The translations under genes were made by a program, and so were the position numbers. Below are positions 25,674-34,303 of a stretch of DNA of 64,000 nucleotides, piece after piece. Every line of letters starts with the position of its first letter. Positions within the stretch are counted from its first letter, which is position 1. The notes beneath the pieces are model-generated. The model did no database searches and was not told where the DNA came from. It was given only the letters and a program-made list of their open reading frames with translations. Source of the DNA: Chryseobacterium sp. BLS98 (GTDB lineage: Bacteria > Bacteroidota > Bacteroidia > Flavobacteriales > Weeksellaceae); NCBI RefSeq assembly GCF_001045445.1, contig NZ_LFNF01000005.1:310001-374000 (forward strand). The letters are read 5' to 3'.

Positions 25674-25715
25674 TTGTTCCGGGATTCGGGTTTCGTGATG
25701 CAAAATACGAGATTA
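25674..25715. repeat. degenerate 7-base tandem array (array 5)
   Basis: Six heptamers from the base after the glycosyltransferase stop: TTGTTCC, GGGATTC, GGGTTTC, GTGATGC, AAAATAC, GAGATTA. On the reverse strand they read GAATCCC and GAAACCC, the same type as array 3. Confidence 0.6.
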
Positions 25716-25754
25716 TAAATATGTTCAGGTTTAATTTTTCTAAGGACATCCTTT

Positions 25755-25810
25755 AATTCCCCTTCTGTGAAGGGATGGATTTTTGCAGAGCAAAAAGACG
25801 GGGTAGTTTA
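25755..25810 (+). repeat. double-hairpin intergenic repeat, copy 2
   Basis: Hairpins CCCTTC-TGT-GAAGGG (25760-25774) and TTTTTGC-AGA-GCAAAAA (25780-25796). Stems are the same as in copy 1 at 16491-16547 (opposite strand), while loops differ. A heptamer array lies 40 bases to its left, the mirror image of the copy 1 arrangement. Confidence 0.8.
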
Positions 25811-25904
25811 AAAATAATGACACATGAAACTGATCTCACAAAAATTTCATAACTTACATCTATAAACGACTTTACATTTAATTTAAATTCTTCACAACTA
25901 AAAC

Positions 25905-26462
25905 ATGGATTTTTGCGCAATAGACTTTGAAACCGCCACTCACGAAAAAAGCTCGGCTTGTGAAATGGGTATTTGTATTGTTCAGGATTCCAAAATTGTG
26001 GAAACGAAAACCTGGCTGATCAAGCCGCCCAGCTTTCCCTATTTCAGCAGATTTAATATTGGAGTTCACGGGATAACCCCTGAAGATGTGAAAGATGCCC
26101 CAACTTTTGATGAAATCTGGTACGAAGCTGAAGAAATGATGTATGGAACGCTGATGATTGCCCATAACGCAAGCTTTGACGCAGGTGTTTTAAGAGGTTG
26201 TTTCGAGCATTACGGCATGTTTACGCCAAAACTGAATTATCTCTGCAGCATTCAGCTGGCTAAAAAATCATGGAATTATCTTCCGAAATATGGTCTGAAG
26301 CATTTAGCGGAACATCACCAGATCAGCCTGAACCACCACCGGGCCGGCGATGATGCGGAAGCCTGTGCAAAAATTTCACTTCTGGCCTTTGAAAAACTGA
26401 TCATGACAGAAAATGAAGAGATCCACGGTTCTTTTCTCAATAAGTATATCAAAAAACTGTAA
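25905..26462 (+). CDS. 3'-5' exonuclease, DEDDh family
   Basis: DnaQ-like exonuclease of 185 residues. The DEDDh residues are visible: Asp and Glu in AIDFETAT (motif I), Asp in HNASFDAGVL (motif II), and His and Asp in HHRAGDDAEACA (motif III). It is a stand-alone nuclease, not fused to a polymerase or to the BRCT/UvrC domains of longer relatives. A role in DNA repair or proofreading is inferred from family. It is convergent with apaG. Confidence 0.92.
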   Translation: MDFCAIDFETATHEKSSACEMGICIVQDSKIVETKTWLIKPPSFPYFSRFNIGVHGITPEDVKDAPTFDEIWYEAEEMMYGTLMIAHNASFDAGVLRGCFEHYGMFTPKLNYLCSIQLAKKSWNYLPKYGLKHLAEHHQISLNHHRAGDDAEACAKISLLAFEKLIMTENEEIHGSFLNKYIKKL

Positions 26463-26493
26463 TAAAGCCACAAACTCTGTTTGCAGGCATATC

Positions 26494-26883
26494 TTAATTA
26501 CTTAAAACTTCAGACAGCAGGTTGAATTTAGGAATTTCAATTTCGAAGGTTTCCTGGGTATCCATGTTTTTAACAAGGTATTTTCCGCTCATGTTTCCTA
26601 CTCCGGACCGAAGCATTACATTGGAGAAATAAGCGAAATTTTCGTTTATAGGAATCTCTGGTGTCAATCCTATTACCCCATCTCCTATAATCTCAGTGTA
26701 TCCAAAACCTACGTCGAAAATCAGCCATTTTCTTTTAAGCACTTTAATGGGAAAGCTGCCTTCATTTTCTATCGTAATATTATACTTGAAGACGTAACGG
26801 TTTTCAGATGGATAACTGTTTTTACTATCATATTCAGGTATTACTGAAACTTTGATATTGGAAGTCATTTTTGAGAACATCAT
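26494..26883 (-). CDS. apaG: ApaG family protein (Co2+/Mg2+ efflux-associated)
   Basis: Fibronectin-III-like ApaG domain of 129 residues: YDSKNSYPSENRYVFKYNITIENEG, VLKRKWLIFDVG and GVIGLTPEIPINENFAYFS match the family through to GNMSGKYLV. The biochemical function is uncertain. Mutants in enterobacteria show cobalt-resistance and Ap4A-related phenotypes, hence the name. Three methionines near the start (1, 2 and 6) leave the exact initiation open. It lies downstream of the sucB terminator. Confidence 0.9.
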   Translation of the reverse strand: MMFSKMTSNIKVSVIPEYDSKNSYPSENRYVFKYNITIENEGSFPIKVLKRKWLIFDVGFGYTEIIGDGVIGLTPEIPINENFAYFSNVMLRSGVGNMSGKYLVKNMDTQETFEIEIPKFNLLSEVLSN

Positions 26884-26904
26884 CTTAGTATTTTCTTAAG
26901 AGAT

Positions 26905-26934
26905 ACAAAAATCTCGCCTTTTTGGGGCGAGATT
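26905..26934 (-). terminator. terminator of the sucA-sucB operon
   Basis: Stem AATCTCGCC with GGCGAGATT, seven-base loop, followed on the minus strand by a T-rich run, 27 bases after the sucB stop. Confidence 0.85.
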
Positions 26935-26960
26935 GTGTTAATATTAAAATTTCTTAAATT

Positions 26961-28217
26961 TTATAATCCAAGACCTTTTCTTTCGTCACCTCCCATTAGT
27001 ATTTCAACAGGATTGTCGATACCTTCTTTTACCGCTACAAGGAATCCTACAGATTCTTTTCCGTCGATAATTCTGTGGTCATAAGACATCGCTACATACA
27101 TCATTGGTCTGATCACTACTTGTCCGTCAACCGCTACCGGTCTCTGGATGATGTTGTGCATTCCTAGAATAGCAGATTGTGGAGGGTTAATGATCGGTGT
27201 AGACATCATAGATCCGAAAGTACCACCATTGGTAATAGTGAATGTACCTCCAGTCATTTCATCAACCGTAATTTTACCGTCTCTTACTTTGGTAGCAAGA
27301 TCTTTGATATTGGCCTCAACTCCTGCGAAAGACATGTTTTCAGCATTTCTCAATACCGGAACCATTAATCCTTTAGGACCTGAAACGGCAATTGAAATAT
27401 CGCAGAAGTCATAGTTTACTTTGAAATCTCCGTCAATAGATGCATTTACATCCGGATACATCTGTAACGCTCTTGTCACTGCTTTTGTAAAGAAAGACAT
27501 GAAACCAAGTCCTACTCCGTGCTTCTGAGCAAATTCTTCTTTGTATTGCTTTCTTAATCTGAAGATTTCAGACATGTCAACTTCATTGAAAGTCGTTAAC
27601 ATTGCTGTTTCGTTCTTTACAGCAACCAATCTTGAAGCAATTTTTCTTCTTAGAACTGAAAGTTTAGTCGTTGTAGTTGTACGTGCACCTGTTGCTGTGG
27701 AAGGGCTTCCTCCTAAAGCAGGAACGGCAGCCAATTCTGCATCAGTTTTAGTAATTCTTCCGTCTCTTCCGCTTCCTGAAACCTGTCCGGCTTCAATACC
27801 TTTCTCGTCAAGAATTTTTTTAGCCGCCGGAGATGGAGCTCCTGTTGCATAAGTTTGCGGAGCAGCTACGGGAGCAGCTGGTTTTGGAGCTTCCTGTTTA
27901 GCCGGTTCAGCAGCTTTCGGAGCCTCCTCCTGTTTTGGAGCTTCAGCAGCTGGAGCGCTTGCACCTTCAGGCTTGGCAGCATCCATATCAATTAAACAAA
28001 CTACCTGGCCAACCTGTACTACATCACCCTCTTCTGCTTTTAATGTGATCACACCGCTTTGTTCTGCAGGTAATTCAAGAGTTGCTTTATCTGAGTCTAC
28101 TTCTGCGATGGGCTGATCTTTTTCTACATAATCACCATCTTTCACAAGCCAAGTTGCAATTTCAACTTCTGTAATGGATTCTCCCGGTGAAGGAACTTTC
28201 ATTTCTAAAACTGACAT
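26961..28217 (-). CDS. sucB: dihydrolipoamide succinyltransferase (E2 of 2-oxoglutarate dehydrogenase)
   Basis: Transfers the succinyl group from lipoamide to CoA in the TCA cycle. Of 418 residues, the lipoyl domain carries EVDSDKATLEL with lipoyl-Lys44. A long Ala/Pro/Glu linker (about 80-130) leads to the E1/E3-binding domain (PSPAAKKILDEKGI) and the catalytic domain ending in SYDHRIIDGKESVGFLV. It lies 41 bases downstream of sucA, on the same strand. The E3 (lpd) gene is not in the window. Confidence 0.97.
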   Translation of the reverse strand: MSVLEMKVPSPGESITEVEIATWLVKDGDYVEKDQPIAEVDSDKATLELPAEQSGVITLKAEEGDVVQVGQVVCLIDMDAAKPEGASAPAAEAPKQEEAPKAAEPAKQEAPKPAAPVAAPQTYATGAPSPAAKKILDEKGIEAGQVSGSGRDGRITKTDAELAAVPALGGSPSTATGARTTTTTKLSVLRRKIASRLVAVKNETAMLTTFNEVDMSEIFRLRKQYKEEFAQKHGVGLGFMSFFTKAVTRALQMYPDVNASIDGDFKVNYDFCDISIAVSGPKGLMVPVLRNAENMSFAGVEANIKDLATKVRDGKITVDEMTGGTFTITNGGTFGSMMSTPIINPPQSAILGMHNIIQRPVAVDGQVVIRPMMYVAMSYDHRIIDGKESVGFLVAVKEGIDNPVEILMGGDERKGLGL

Positions 28218-28258
28218 ATTGAGTATTTTTTATTTTTTTAATTGGATATTATTCTTAA

Positions 28259-31072
28259 TTACGCTGTAACAGGTCTTTTTACAGGAGCATCATCTCTGTC
28301 GAAAACTCTGTTGATTACTGCATTCTGGTTTTTTTCAAACATTTTGTGGCTTCCCGGAGCCGGAGCACCGCTTGGTACCGGAGCTATTACCTGGATTCCC
28401 GTATCTCTGAAGTTTCTCAGGATGTAAGACCATGCCCCCATGTTTTCAGGTTCTTCCTGAGCCCACACCAGTTGCGTTCTGTTATCATATTTGCTGAAGA
28501 TCGCTTCAATAGCATCTGTCTGAAGCGGATATAGCTGCTCGAATCTTACCAGGGCAATATTTTCACAGTTAAGCTCTTCTTTCTTCGCCAATAATTCGAA
28601 GTATAATTTACCTGAACACAATACTAATTTTTCTACTTTTTTAGGATCTGCTGAAGGATCGTCCAGGATTGGCTGGAATGAACCGTTTGCAAAATCTTCA
28701 AGCGGAGAAACCACTTTAGGATGTCTCAGTAAAGATTTAGGGCTCATTACGATCAACGGCTTTCTGAATGACCATTTAAGCTGTCTTCTCAATAAGTGGA
28801 AGTAGTTGGCAGGAGAAGTGATATTGGCTACCACCATATTTTCGTTCGCACAAAGCGTTAAGAATCTTTCTAATCTTGCTGAAGAGTGTTCTGCACCCTG
28901 ACCTTCCGAACCGTGAGGCAACAGCATCACCAATCCGTCCTGAATTTTCCATTTCTCTTCTGCAGCTGCCAGATATTGGTCAACGATGATCTGAGCACCG
29001 TTCACAAAGTCTCCGAACTGAGCTTCCCAGATAGTTAATGTATTAGGAGAAGCCATAGCATATCCGTAATCGAAACCTAGAACCCCATATTCAGAAAGGT
29101 GAGAGTTATAAACATCAAATCTGCTTTCTGATACGTGTCTTAACGGGATATATTCTTCTTCTGTATCCTCAGTTTTTACAACAGCATGTCTGTGAGAGAA
29201 TGTTCCTCTTTCCACATCTTCCCCTGAAATTCTTACATTATGCCCTTCCACAAGAAGTGTAGCATAAGCTAACCATTCTCCTAATGCCCAGTCTAATGAA
29301 TTTCCTTCAATAGCCTTGATACGGTTTTCGAATAGTCTTGTAATTTTATTGATGAACTTTTTATCAGCAGGAAGGGTTGACATTTTAATGGCCAGCTCCT
29401 TCAGCTTCTCTAAGTTATATTTTGTATCTACAGGAATCTGAACGGCTCCTCTTTTCCCGATCGGATAATTGGTCCAGTCTTCAGCCATGAACAGATCCAT
29501 TACATTCTTCTCGATCTCTTTGGACGCGTCAAAATCTTTATCCAGAAGAGCTTTGAATTCCGTTTCCATTTTAGCAATCACATCGTTGGAAGTAATGCTG
29601 TCTTTAAGCAATTTATCTTTATAAATTTCTCTTGGATTCGGGTGTTTTGAAATTGTTTTATACAGATTAGGCTGTGTAAATCTTGGCTCATCACCTTCAT
29701 TGTGCCCATATTTTCTATATCCTAAAAGGTCGATGTAAACATCTTTACCGAATTTTGCTCTGAAATCGGCTGCAAAGTGAATGGCATGAACAACAGCTTC
29801 AGCATCATCTGCATTGACGTGCATTACAGGAGATTCTGTAACTTTTGCAATGTCTGTACAATATGTTGAAGATCTTGCATCCATATAATTGGTTGTAAAT
29901 GAAACCTGGTTATTGACAACAATATGAACCGTACCTCCTGTTCTGTACCCTTCCAAAGTCATCATCTGGGCAACTTCGTAAGCAATACCTTGCCCGGCAA
30001 TCGCTCCATCACCATGGATGATGATTGGTAATACTTTAGAGTAGTCTTTATACTTATCATCTACTTTGGCACGGCAGATCCCCTCTACAAGGGCAGCCAC
30101 TGTTTCAAGGTGAGACGGGTTAGGCGTCAGATTAATAGAAACCTCTTCTCCTGAAGCTGTTTTGATCTTTTTAGATGATCCCAAGTGGTATTTAACGTCA
30201 CCGGAGAATACGTCTTCTTCAAATTCCTTCCCTTCAAATTCCGAGAAAATCTGCTTGTAAGATTTCCCGAAAATATTGGTGAGTACATTCAATCTACCTC
30301 TGTGGGCCATTCCCAATACCACTTCATCCACTCCCAGCTGAGAAGATCTTGTGATTAACTGATCCAAAGCAGGAATCAATGTTTCCCCTCCTTCCAGTGA
30401 GAATCTTTTCTGTCCTACAAATTTTGTATGAAGATAGTTTTCAAAAGCTACTGCCTGATTTAATTTTAATAAAATCTCAGTTTTTTCATTTGCCGAAAGA
30501 TTCGGGTGGTTTTCATTTACCTGAAGCCATTTTTTGATGAAATCTTTTTCTTCAACATTGTTGATGTGCATATATTCCACACCGATAGAATCGCAGTAGA
30601 TATTTTCCAGATGCTTAATCAGATCTGCCAGTGTGGCAGGCTCTTTCATTCCTGTTTCAACGGCACAGTTGAATTTTGTATTTAAATCTTCTTTGGAAAG
30701 ACCGAAGTTTTCTATGTCTAAAGTAGGCGTATAGTGTCTTCTTTCTCTTACAGGGTTTGTTTTTGTAAACAGGTGCCCTCTCGTTCTGTAAGCCTCGATA
30801 AGGTTGACTACTTTGAATTCTTTTTTGATGTGCTCAGGAATTTCTCCACCGGCTGCTGCCTGAGAAATCTGCTGTACTGCCGGAGCAGTGCTGGCCGGAG
30901 CCTGGATGTATTGGATGTTATCGTCATCTCCGTAGTTCTCCAAAGCAAAATCAAACCCTTGAAAAAAGGCTTTCCATGATGGCTCTAAAGAATCCGGGAA
31001 TTTTAAATATTGTTGGTATAAATCCTCAATTAACTGAGAATGAGCTGCGTTTAGGAATGAAAATCTGTCCAT
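28259..31072 (-). CDS. sucA: 2-oxoglutarate dehydrogenase E1 component
   Basis: Thiamine-diphosphate-dependent decarboxylase of the TCA cycle, 937 residues, the normal size. The N-terminal helix LIEDLYQQYLKFPDSLEPSW binds the E2 core. The thiamine pocket includes HRGRLNVLTN and GDGAIAGQG (about residues 353-361). EAQFGDFVNGAQIIVDQY and HGSEGQGAEHSSARLERFL lie in the pyrimidine-binding half. It is first in the sucAB operon, with a TAAATTTG box about 47 bases upstream. Confidence 0.98.
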   Translation of the reverse strand: MDRFSFLNAAHSQLIEDLYQQYLKFPDSLEPSWKAFFQGFDFALENYGDDDNIQYIQAPASTAPAVQQISQAAAGGEIPEHIKKEFKVVNLIEAYRTRGHLFTKTNPVRERRHYTPTLDIENFGLSKEDLNTKFNCAVETGMKEPATLADLIKHLENIYCDSIGVEYMHINNVEEKDFIKKWLQVNENHPNLSANEKTEILLKLNQAVAFENYLHTKFVGQKRFSLEGGETLIPALDQLITRSSQLGVDEVVLGMAHRGRLNVLTNIFGKSYKQIFSEFEGKEFEEDVFSGDVKYHLGSSKKIKTASGEEVSINLTPNPSHLETVAALVEGICRAKVDDKYKDYSKVLPIIIHGDGAIAGQGIAYEVAQMMTLEGYRTGGTVHIVVNNQVSFTTNYMDARSSTYCTDIAKVTESPVMHVNADDAEAVVHAIHFAADFRAKFGKDVYIDLLGYRKYGHNEGDEPRFTQPNLYKTISKHPNPREIYKDKLLKDSITSNDVIAKMETEFKALLDKDFDASKEIEKNVMDLFMAEDWTNYPIGKRGAVQIPVDTKYNLEKLKELAIKMSTLPADKKFINKITRLFENRIKAIEGNSLDWALGEWLAYATLLVEGHNVRISGEDVERGTFSHRHAVVKTEDTEEEYIPLRHVSESRFDVYNSHLSEYGVLGFDYGYAMASPNTLTIWEAQFGDFVNGAQIIVDQYLAAAEEKWKIQDGLVMLLPHGSEGQGAEHSSARLERFLTLCANENMVVANITSPANYFHLLRRQLKWSFRKPLIVMSPKSLLRHPKVVSPLEDFANGSFQPILDDPSADPKKVEKLVLCSGKLYFELLAKKEELNCENIALVRFEQLYPLQTDAIEAIFSKYDNRTQLVWAQEEPENMGAWSYILRNFRDTGIQVIAPVPSGAPAPGSHKMFEKNQNAVINRVFDRDDAPVKRPVTA

Positions 31073-31118
31073 TATTACAGTTTATCTATTATTAAAATTT
31101 ATTTGTAGAATTAATCTT

Positions 31119-31126
31119 CAAATTTA
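31119..31126 (-). promoter_or_regulatory. -7 box of sucA
   Basis: TAAATTTG on the minus strand, about 46 bases before ATG 31072. Confidence 0.5.
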
Positions 31127-31196
31127 ATAAAAAAAACCGAGTTAAGACAGCCTGAAACCGTTAAAAAAAATTAAGAAAAAAATAATCGAAAAAAAA

Positions 31197-32237
31197 TTAC
31201 TTATATACTGATAATGAGAGCTTAATGTTTACTTCCTGCCCTTCAACCGGACGTTCAATAAAGGTCTGACGGATATCCCCGAAGCGCATCTCATCTTTTT
31301 TGGCCTTCTGAATCAGCTGCTGAACTGCCCGTATTCTGCCTTCGTAATTTCCTTTGTAGTAAATTACATAGTTTTGGGAAGGATTGACGGTGCGGAAACT
31401 GAAATTATTATCCGGAACCCCGATCTTCTTGGAAAGAGGAATTCCCATGAAATAGGAAACTTCTTTGTCTTTATAGTTATCGGCATCGGTAATCAGTACC
31501 GGAAAGCCGAATTCATCGTCTTTTTTGCCAAGATCCATCGTCACATAGTTATAAACTTTGCTGTAATTCATAACGATATTTTTATAAAGTGCCTCTTTTT
31601 TGTTGGATGCGCTTACATTAATTCCCAGAAGCAGCTTACTTTCTTCATTTTCTACCATTAAACTGTCGTATTTAATGGAAGCCATCTGGTTATCTTTTTC
31701 TACTTTATTCCCCAGTACATTTTTCAGATTCACCATACTTTTGTTGATGTTTTCGGCAAACCGGTCTTCTGTCCAGAAATTTTCCACTCTTCTCAGTACG
31801 GAAAGTTTAGGAGTATGCACATACCACGTAATTTTTGTTTTATCCGGAGAAACTGCCTTGAACTGAACATCCACCACCGTGGGGTTTTCATTCCGGTCTT
31901 CAAAAAGCTGGTATCTCAGACTTTTTGCCGGATTTTCATAGCGGATGAACATTTCCCCATCCGTATCATTTTTGGGGTCTACATAACTGATAGCGCTTCC
32001 CTGGCCTTCGTAAGGCGTATAATAGTCTATATCAACAGATGGTGAACTTGTGAAAAAATTGTTCCATCTGGTAAAATGCTGCAGATTATTAAACTGGGAA
32101 AAGACCTTGTCTAAAGGATAATCAATCTCCTTTTCAATCTTAAAATCCTTGTTTTCGTCCACAAAAAAATACATGGAAGCAGCATAAGCTCCTACCAAAA
32201 GAACAACAATTACGGCTATTATTTTAAAAAAACGCAT
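31197..32237 (-). CDS. membrane-anchored SRPBCC / GyrI-like domain protein
   Basis: Start set at ATG 32237 (MRFFKIIAVIVVLLVGAYA). An in-frame TTG at 32255 is upstream of the -7 box. The 346-residue protein has one N-terminal membrane helix, then an SRPBCC (polyketide-cyclase-like) domain at about 30-190 with FSQFNNLQHFTRWNNFF, then a second domain resembling GyrI-like small-molecule binding proteins. The ligand is unknown. The N-terminal anchor places the domains in the periplasm or facing it. It is transcribed alone. Confidence 0.8.
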   Translation of the reverse strand: MRFFKIIAVIVVLLVGAYAASMYFFVDENKDFKIEKEIDYPLDKVFSQFNNLQHFTRWNNFFTSSPSVDIDYYTPYEGQGSAISYVDPKNDTDGEMFIRYENPAKSLRYQLFEDRNENPTVVDVQFKAVSPDKTKITWYVHTPKLSVLRRVENFWTEDRFAENINKSMVNLKNVLGNKVEKDNQMASIKYDSLMVENEESKLLLGINVSASNKKEALYKNIVMNYSKVYNYVTMDLGKKDDEFGFPVLITDADNYKDKEVSYFMGIPLSKKIGVPDNNFSFRTVNPSQNYVIYYKGNYEGRIRAVQQLIQKAKKDEMRFGDIRQTFIERPVEGQEVNIKLSLSVYK

Positions 32238-32241
32238 CGCA

Positions 32242-32272
32242 CAAAAGTAATACAAATAAAAAAAGTGACCAA
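32242..32272 (-). promoter_or_regulatory. promoter of the SRPBCC gene
   Basis: TACTTTTG at 32249-32242, 20-base spacer, TTG at 32272-32270, on the minus strand. The leader is about five bases. Confidence 0.7.
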
Positions 32273-32287
32273 TATGTTGATCACTCT
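32258..32287 (-). terminator. probable terminator of the glycogen operon
   Basis: Imperfect stem AGTGATCAAC with GTTGGTCACT-type partner around ATAT, followed on the minus strand by seven T. It lies 193 bases after the glgC stop and overlaps the SRPBCC promoter. Confidence 0.55.
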
Positions 32288-32402
32288 AGTTGTATGTTTA
32301 ACAATAATTAACCTGAAAAATGGAGATTGATAAAGGATGATGAAGCATTGCTCTACAATCTGACTCCTGATAGATTTTTATAAACATTAAAGCTTACTTA
32401 TA

Positions 32403-32452
32403 AAATTTGAGTCTTATAAAATAACTGATGGGATTTTATAGAACTCAAATTT
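32403..32452. repeat. 20-base-pair inverted repeat in the glgC 3' region
   Basis: Arms 32403-32422 and 32433-32452 match at 18 of 20 positions, with a ten-base loop AACTGATGGG. No T-run follows, so it is not a standard terminator. It lies 28 bases after the glgC stop and would form a long hairpin at the end of the glycogen mRNA. Confidence 0.7.
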
Positions 32453-32479
32453 CTATCATTGCTTCCATACTTCTTCATA

Positions 32480-33748
32480 TTACCCGATATGGGTTCCTGA
32501 AGGAAGAACGGCTCCTTTTTTCACCACTACAATTCCATCCTGAACGGAATGGGTTCCGTAGTCGCCATCCGGAATGTGTTTTCCTCCTATAATTTTCACA
32601 TTATCACCAATGTAGCAATTTTTATCAAGTATCGCTTTTTCAATATAACAGTATTTGCCGATGCCCATGTTCGGGCGTCCGTTTCTGTCGTTGAGGACAA
32701 TTTCTGTGGTATTCTGGTAAAAATCAGCACCCATGACATAAGAGTTCACAATGGTACTTCCTTTGTCTATTCTTGTTCTGTTTCCAATGACAGAATTTTC
32801 GATCTTATCGGCCATAATGATGCATCCGTCTCCGAAAACAGCTTTACTTACATACGAACCGTTGATTTTTGACGGCGGAAGCATTCTGGCTCTTGTATAG
32901 ATAGGCGAAGAGGAGAAAAGGTTAAACTGCGGAAAATCCTGGCATAAATCCAGATTGGCCTCATAAAAAGATTCTATCGTTCCGATATCTGTCCAGTATC
33001 CTTCATACTGATAGCTTAATGTTTTATATTTCCCGATTGAATTCGGAATAATATCTTTCCCGAAATCATCACCGGCTCCTTCTTCAAACATCTTTTTAAG
33101 AATGGTCCTTGTGAAAATATAAATTCCCATCGAGGCCAGGTATTCTTTTCCTTTATGTTTGTTTTCTTCCGAAACTTCAGATTTCAGCCCTTCCAGAATA
33201 TCATACTCGGGTTTTTCATAGAAAGATGTAATGTTTCCGTCATCATCAGACTTTAAAATTCCGAACCCTGTGGCATCCTTTGCCACTACAGGAATAGTTG
33301 CAATGGTGACATCACCTCCGTTTTCGATATGAAAATCCAGCATTTCCCTGAAATCCATCTGGTAAAGCTGGTCACCGGAAAGAATCAGAATATAATCATA
33401 GTCATATTTCTCAAGATGCTTCATAGACTGGCGGACGGCATCTGCCGTTCCCTGGTACCAGCTGTCGTTTTCCACATTCTGCTCGGCTGCAAGAATATCT
33501 ACAAAGCCTTTGCTGAAAATATCAAAGTGATAAGAGTTCTTGATATGTGAATTTAAAGAAGCTGAGTTGAACTGTGTTAAAACCAGTATTTTGTTCAATC
33601 CTGAATTCAGACAGTTGGAAATAGGAATATCTACCAGTCTGTATTTTCCTGCAATAGGAACAGCCGGTTTTGATCTTGAATACGTTAACGGGAATAATCT
33701 TGTTCCCCTGCCGCCTCCCAATACAATGGAGATTACATTTCGTTTCAT
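32480..33748 (-). CDS. glgC: glucose-1-phosphate adenylyltransferase
   Basis: Makes ADP-glucose, the donor for glycogen synthesis. The 422-residue protein starts with the nucleotidyltransferase loop VLGGGRGTRLFPLT, then KPAVPIAGKYRLVDIPISNCLNSG. The substrate part has LSGDQLYQMDF and YWTDIGTIESFYEANLDL. The C-terminal left-handed beta-helix includes hexapeptides such as AVFGDGCIIMADKIENSVIG. It is the last gene of the glgB-glgA-lipoprotein-glgC unit, 14 bases after the lipoprotein gene. Confidence 0.97.
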   Translation of the reverse strand: MKRNVISIVLGGGRGTRLFPLTYSRSKPAVPIAGKYRLVDIPISNCLNSGLNKILVLTQFNSASLNSHIKNSYHFDIFSKGFVDILAAEQNVENDSWYQGTADAVRQSMKHLEKYDYDYILILSGDQLYQMDFREMLDFHIENGGDVTIATIPVVAKDATGFGILKSDDDGNITSFYEKPEYDILEGLKSEVSEENKHKGKEYLASMGIYIFTRTILKKMFEEGAGDDFGKDIIPNSIGKYKTLSYQYEGYWTDIGTIESFYEANLDLCQDFPQFNLFSSSPIYTRARMLPPSKINGSYVSKAVFGDGCIIMADKIENSVIGNRTRIDKGSTIVNSYVMGADFYQNTTEIVLNDRNGRPNMGIGKYCYIEKAILDKNCYIGDNVKIIGGKHIPDGDYGTHSVQDGIVVVKKGAVLPSGTHIG

Positions 33749-33762
33749 ATATATCGTGCGTT

Positions 33763-34299
33763 TTATTGAATTATGTTTACTGTTTTATTCTTAGTGTTTA
33801 CTGTAAGTCTGAAGCATTCTTTATTCTCATATTTGAGTTTGTTATTGTAAACAATAACCCTGAAATCACCATCATTATTAAGCTCAGATACTTCTTTATC
33901 TACATCATAGATTTCTATATAATATTTTTTCAGTTCGTTTCTGAATAATTTATTGGTGATCAAAATATCCATTACATCTACCTTTTTTGTGATAAAATCA
34001 TTCATATCTTTGCTATACAAAGCCTGCCAGCCTTTTCCGTATTTACGATCCAAAGCTGCATAGGTCCTTTTATTGGCTGCATTGACGGCTTTCTCCTGTC
34101 CGGGCTCAATCATACAACCTGTTACAGCATAATGTTTGATTTTCCATTTTTCCGAGATACCATCCATTGCTTCCTGTGCTCCCATTACCGGAAGCCCATA
34201 TCCGTAAATCCAGTAATATCCTCCATAATAGCTTCCTTCATCTTTTTTACATGAAAAAAGTGTGATCATCATTACGAAGAGAAACCCGGAAACTTTCAT
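33763..34299 (-). CDS. lipoprotein embedded in the glycogen operon, unknown
   Basis: A 178-residue protein with a lipoprotein signal peptide (MKVSGFLFVMMITLFSC, Cys17) followed by KKDEGSYYGGYYWIYGYG, a Tyr/Gly-rich stretch just after the lipidated cysteine. The rest is charged, with one conserved-looking block NRKTYAALDRKYG-like at about 88-104. No family is recognised. It is four bases after glgA and 14 before glgC, clearly co-transcribed, which is unexpected because glycogen enzymes are cytoplasmic. A role in envelope sensing of carbon status is only speculation. Confidence 0.75.
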   Translation of the reverse strand: MKVSGFLFVMMITLFSCKKDEGSYYGGYYWIYGYGLPVMGAQEAMDGISEKWKIKHYAVTGCMIEPGQEKAVNAANKRTYAALDRKYGKGWQALYSKDMNDFITKKVDVMDILITNKLFRNELKKYYIEIYDVDKEVSELNNDGDFRVIVYNNKLKYENKECFRLTVNTKNKTVNIIQ

Positions 34300-34303
34300 A
34301 ACA

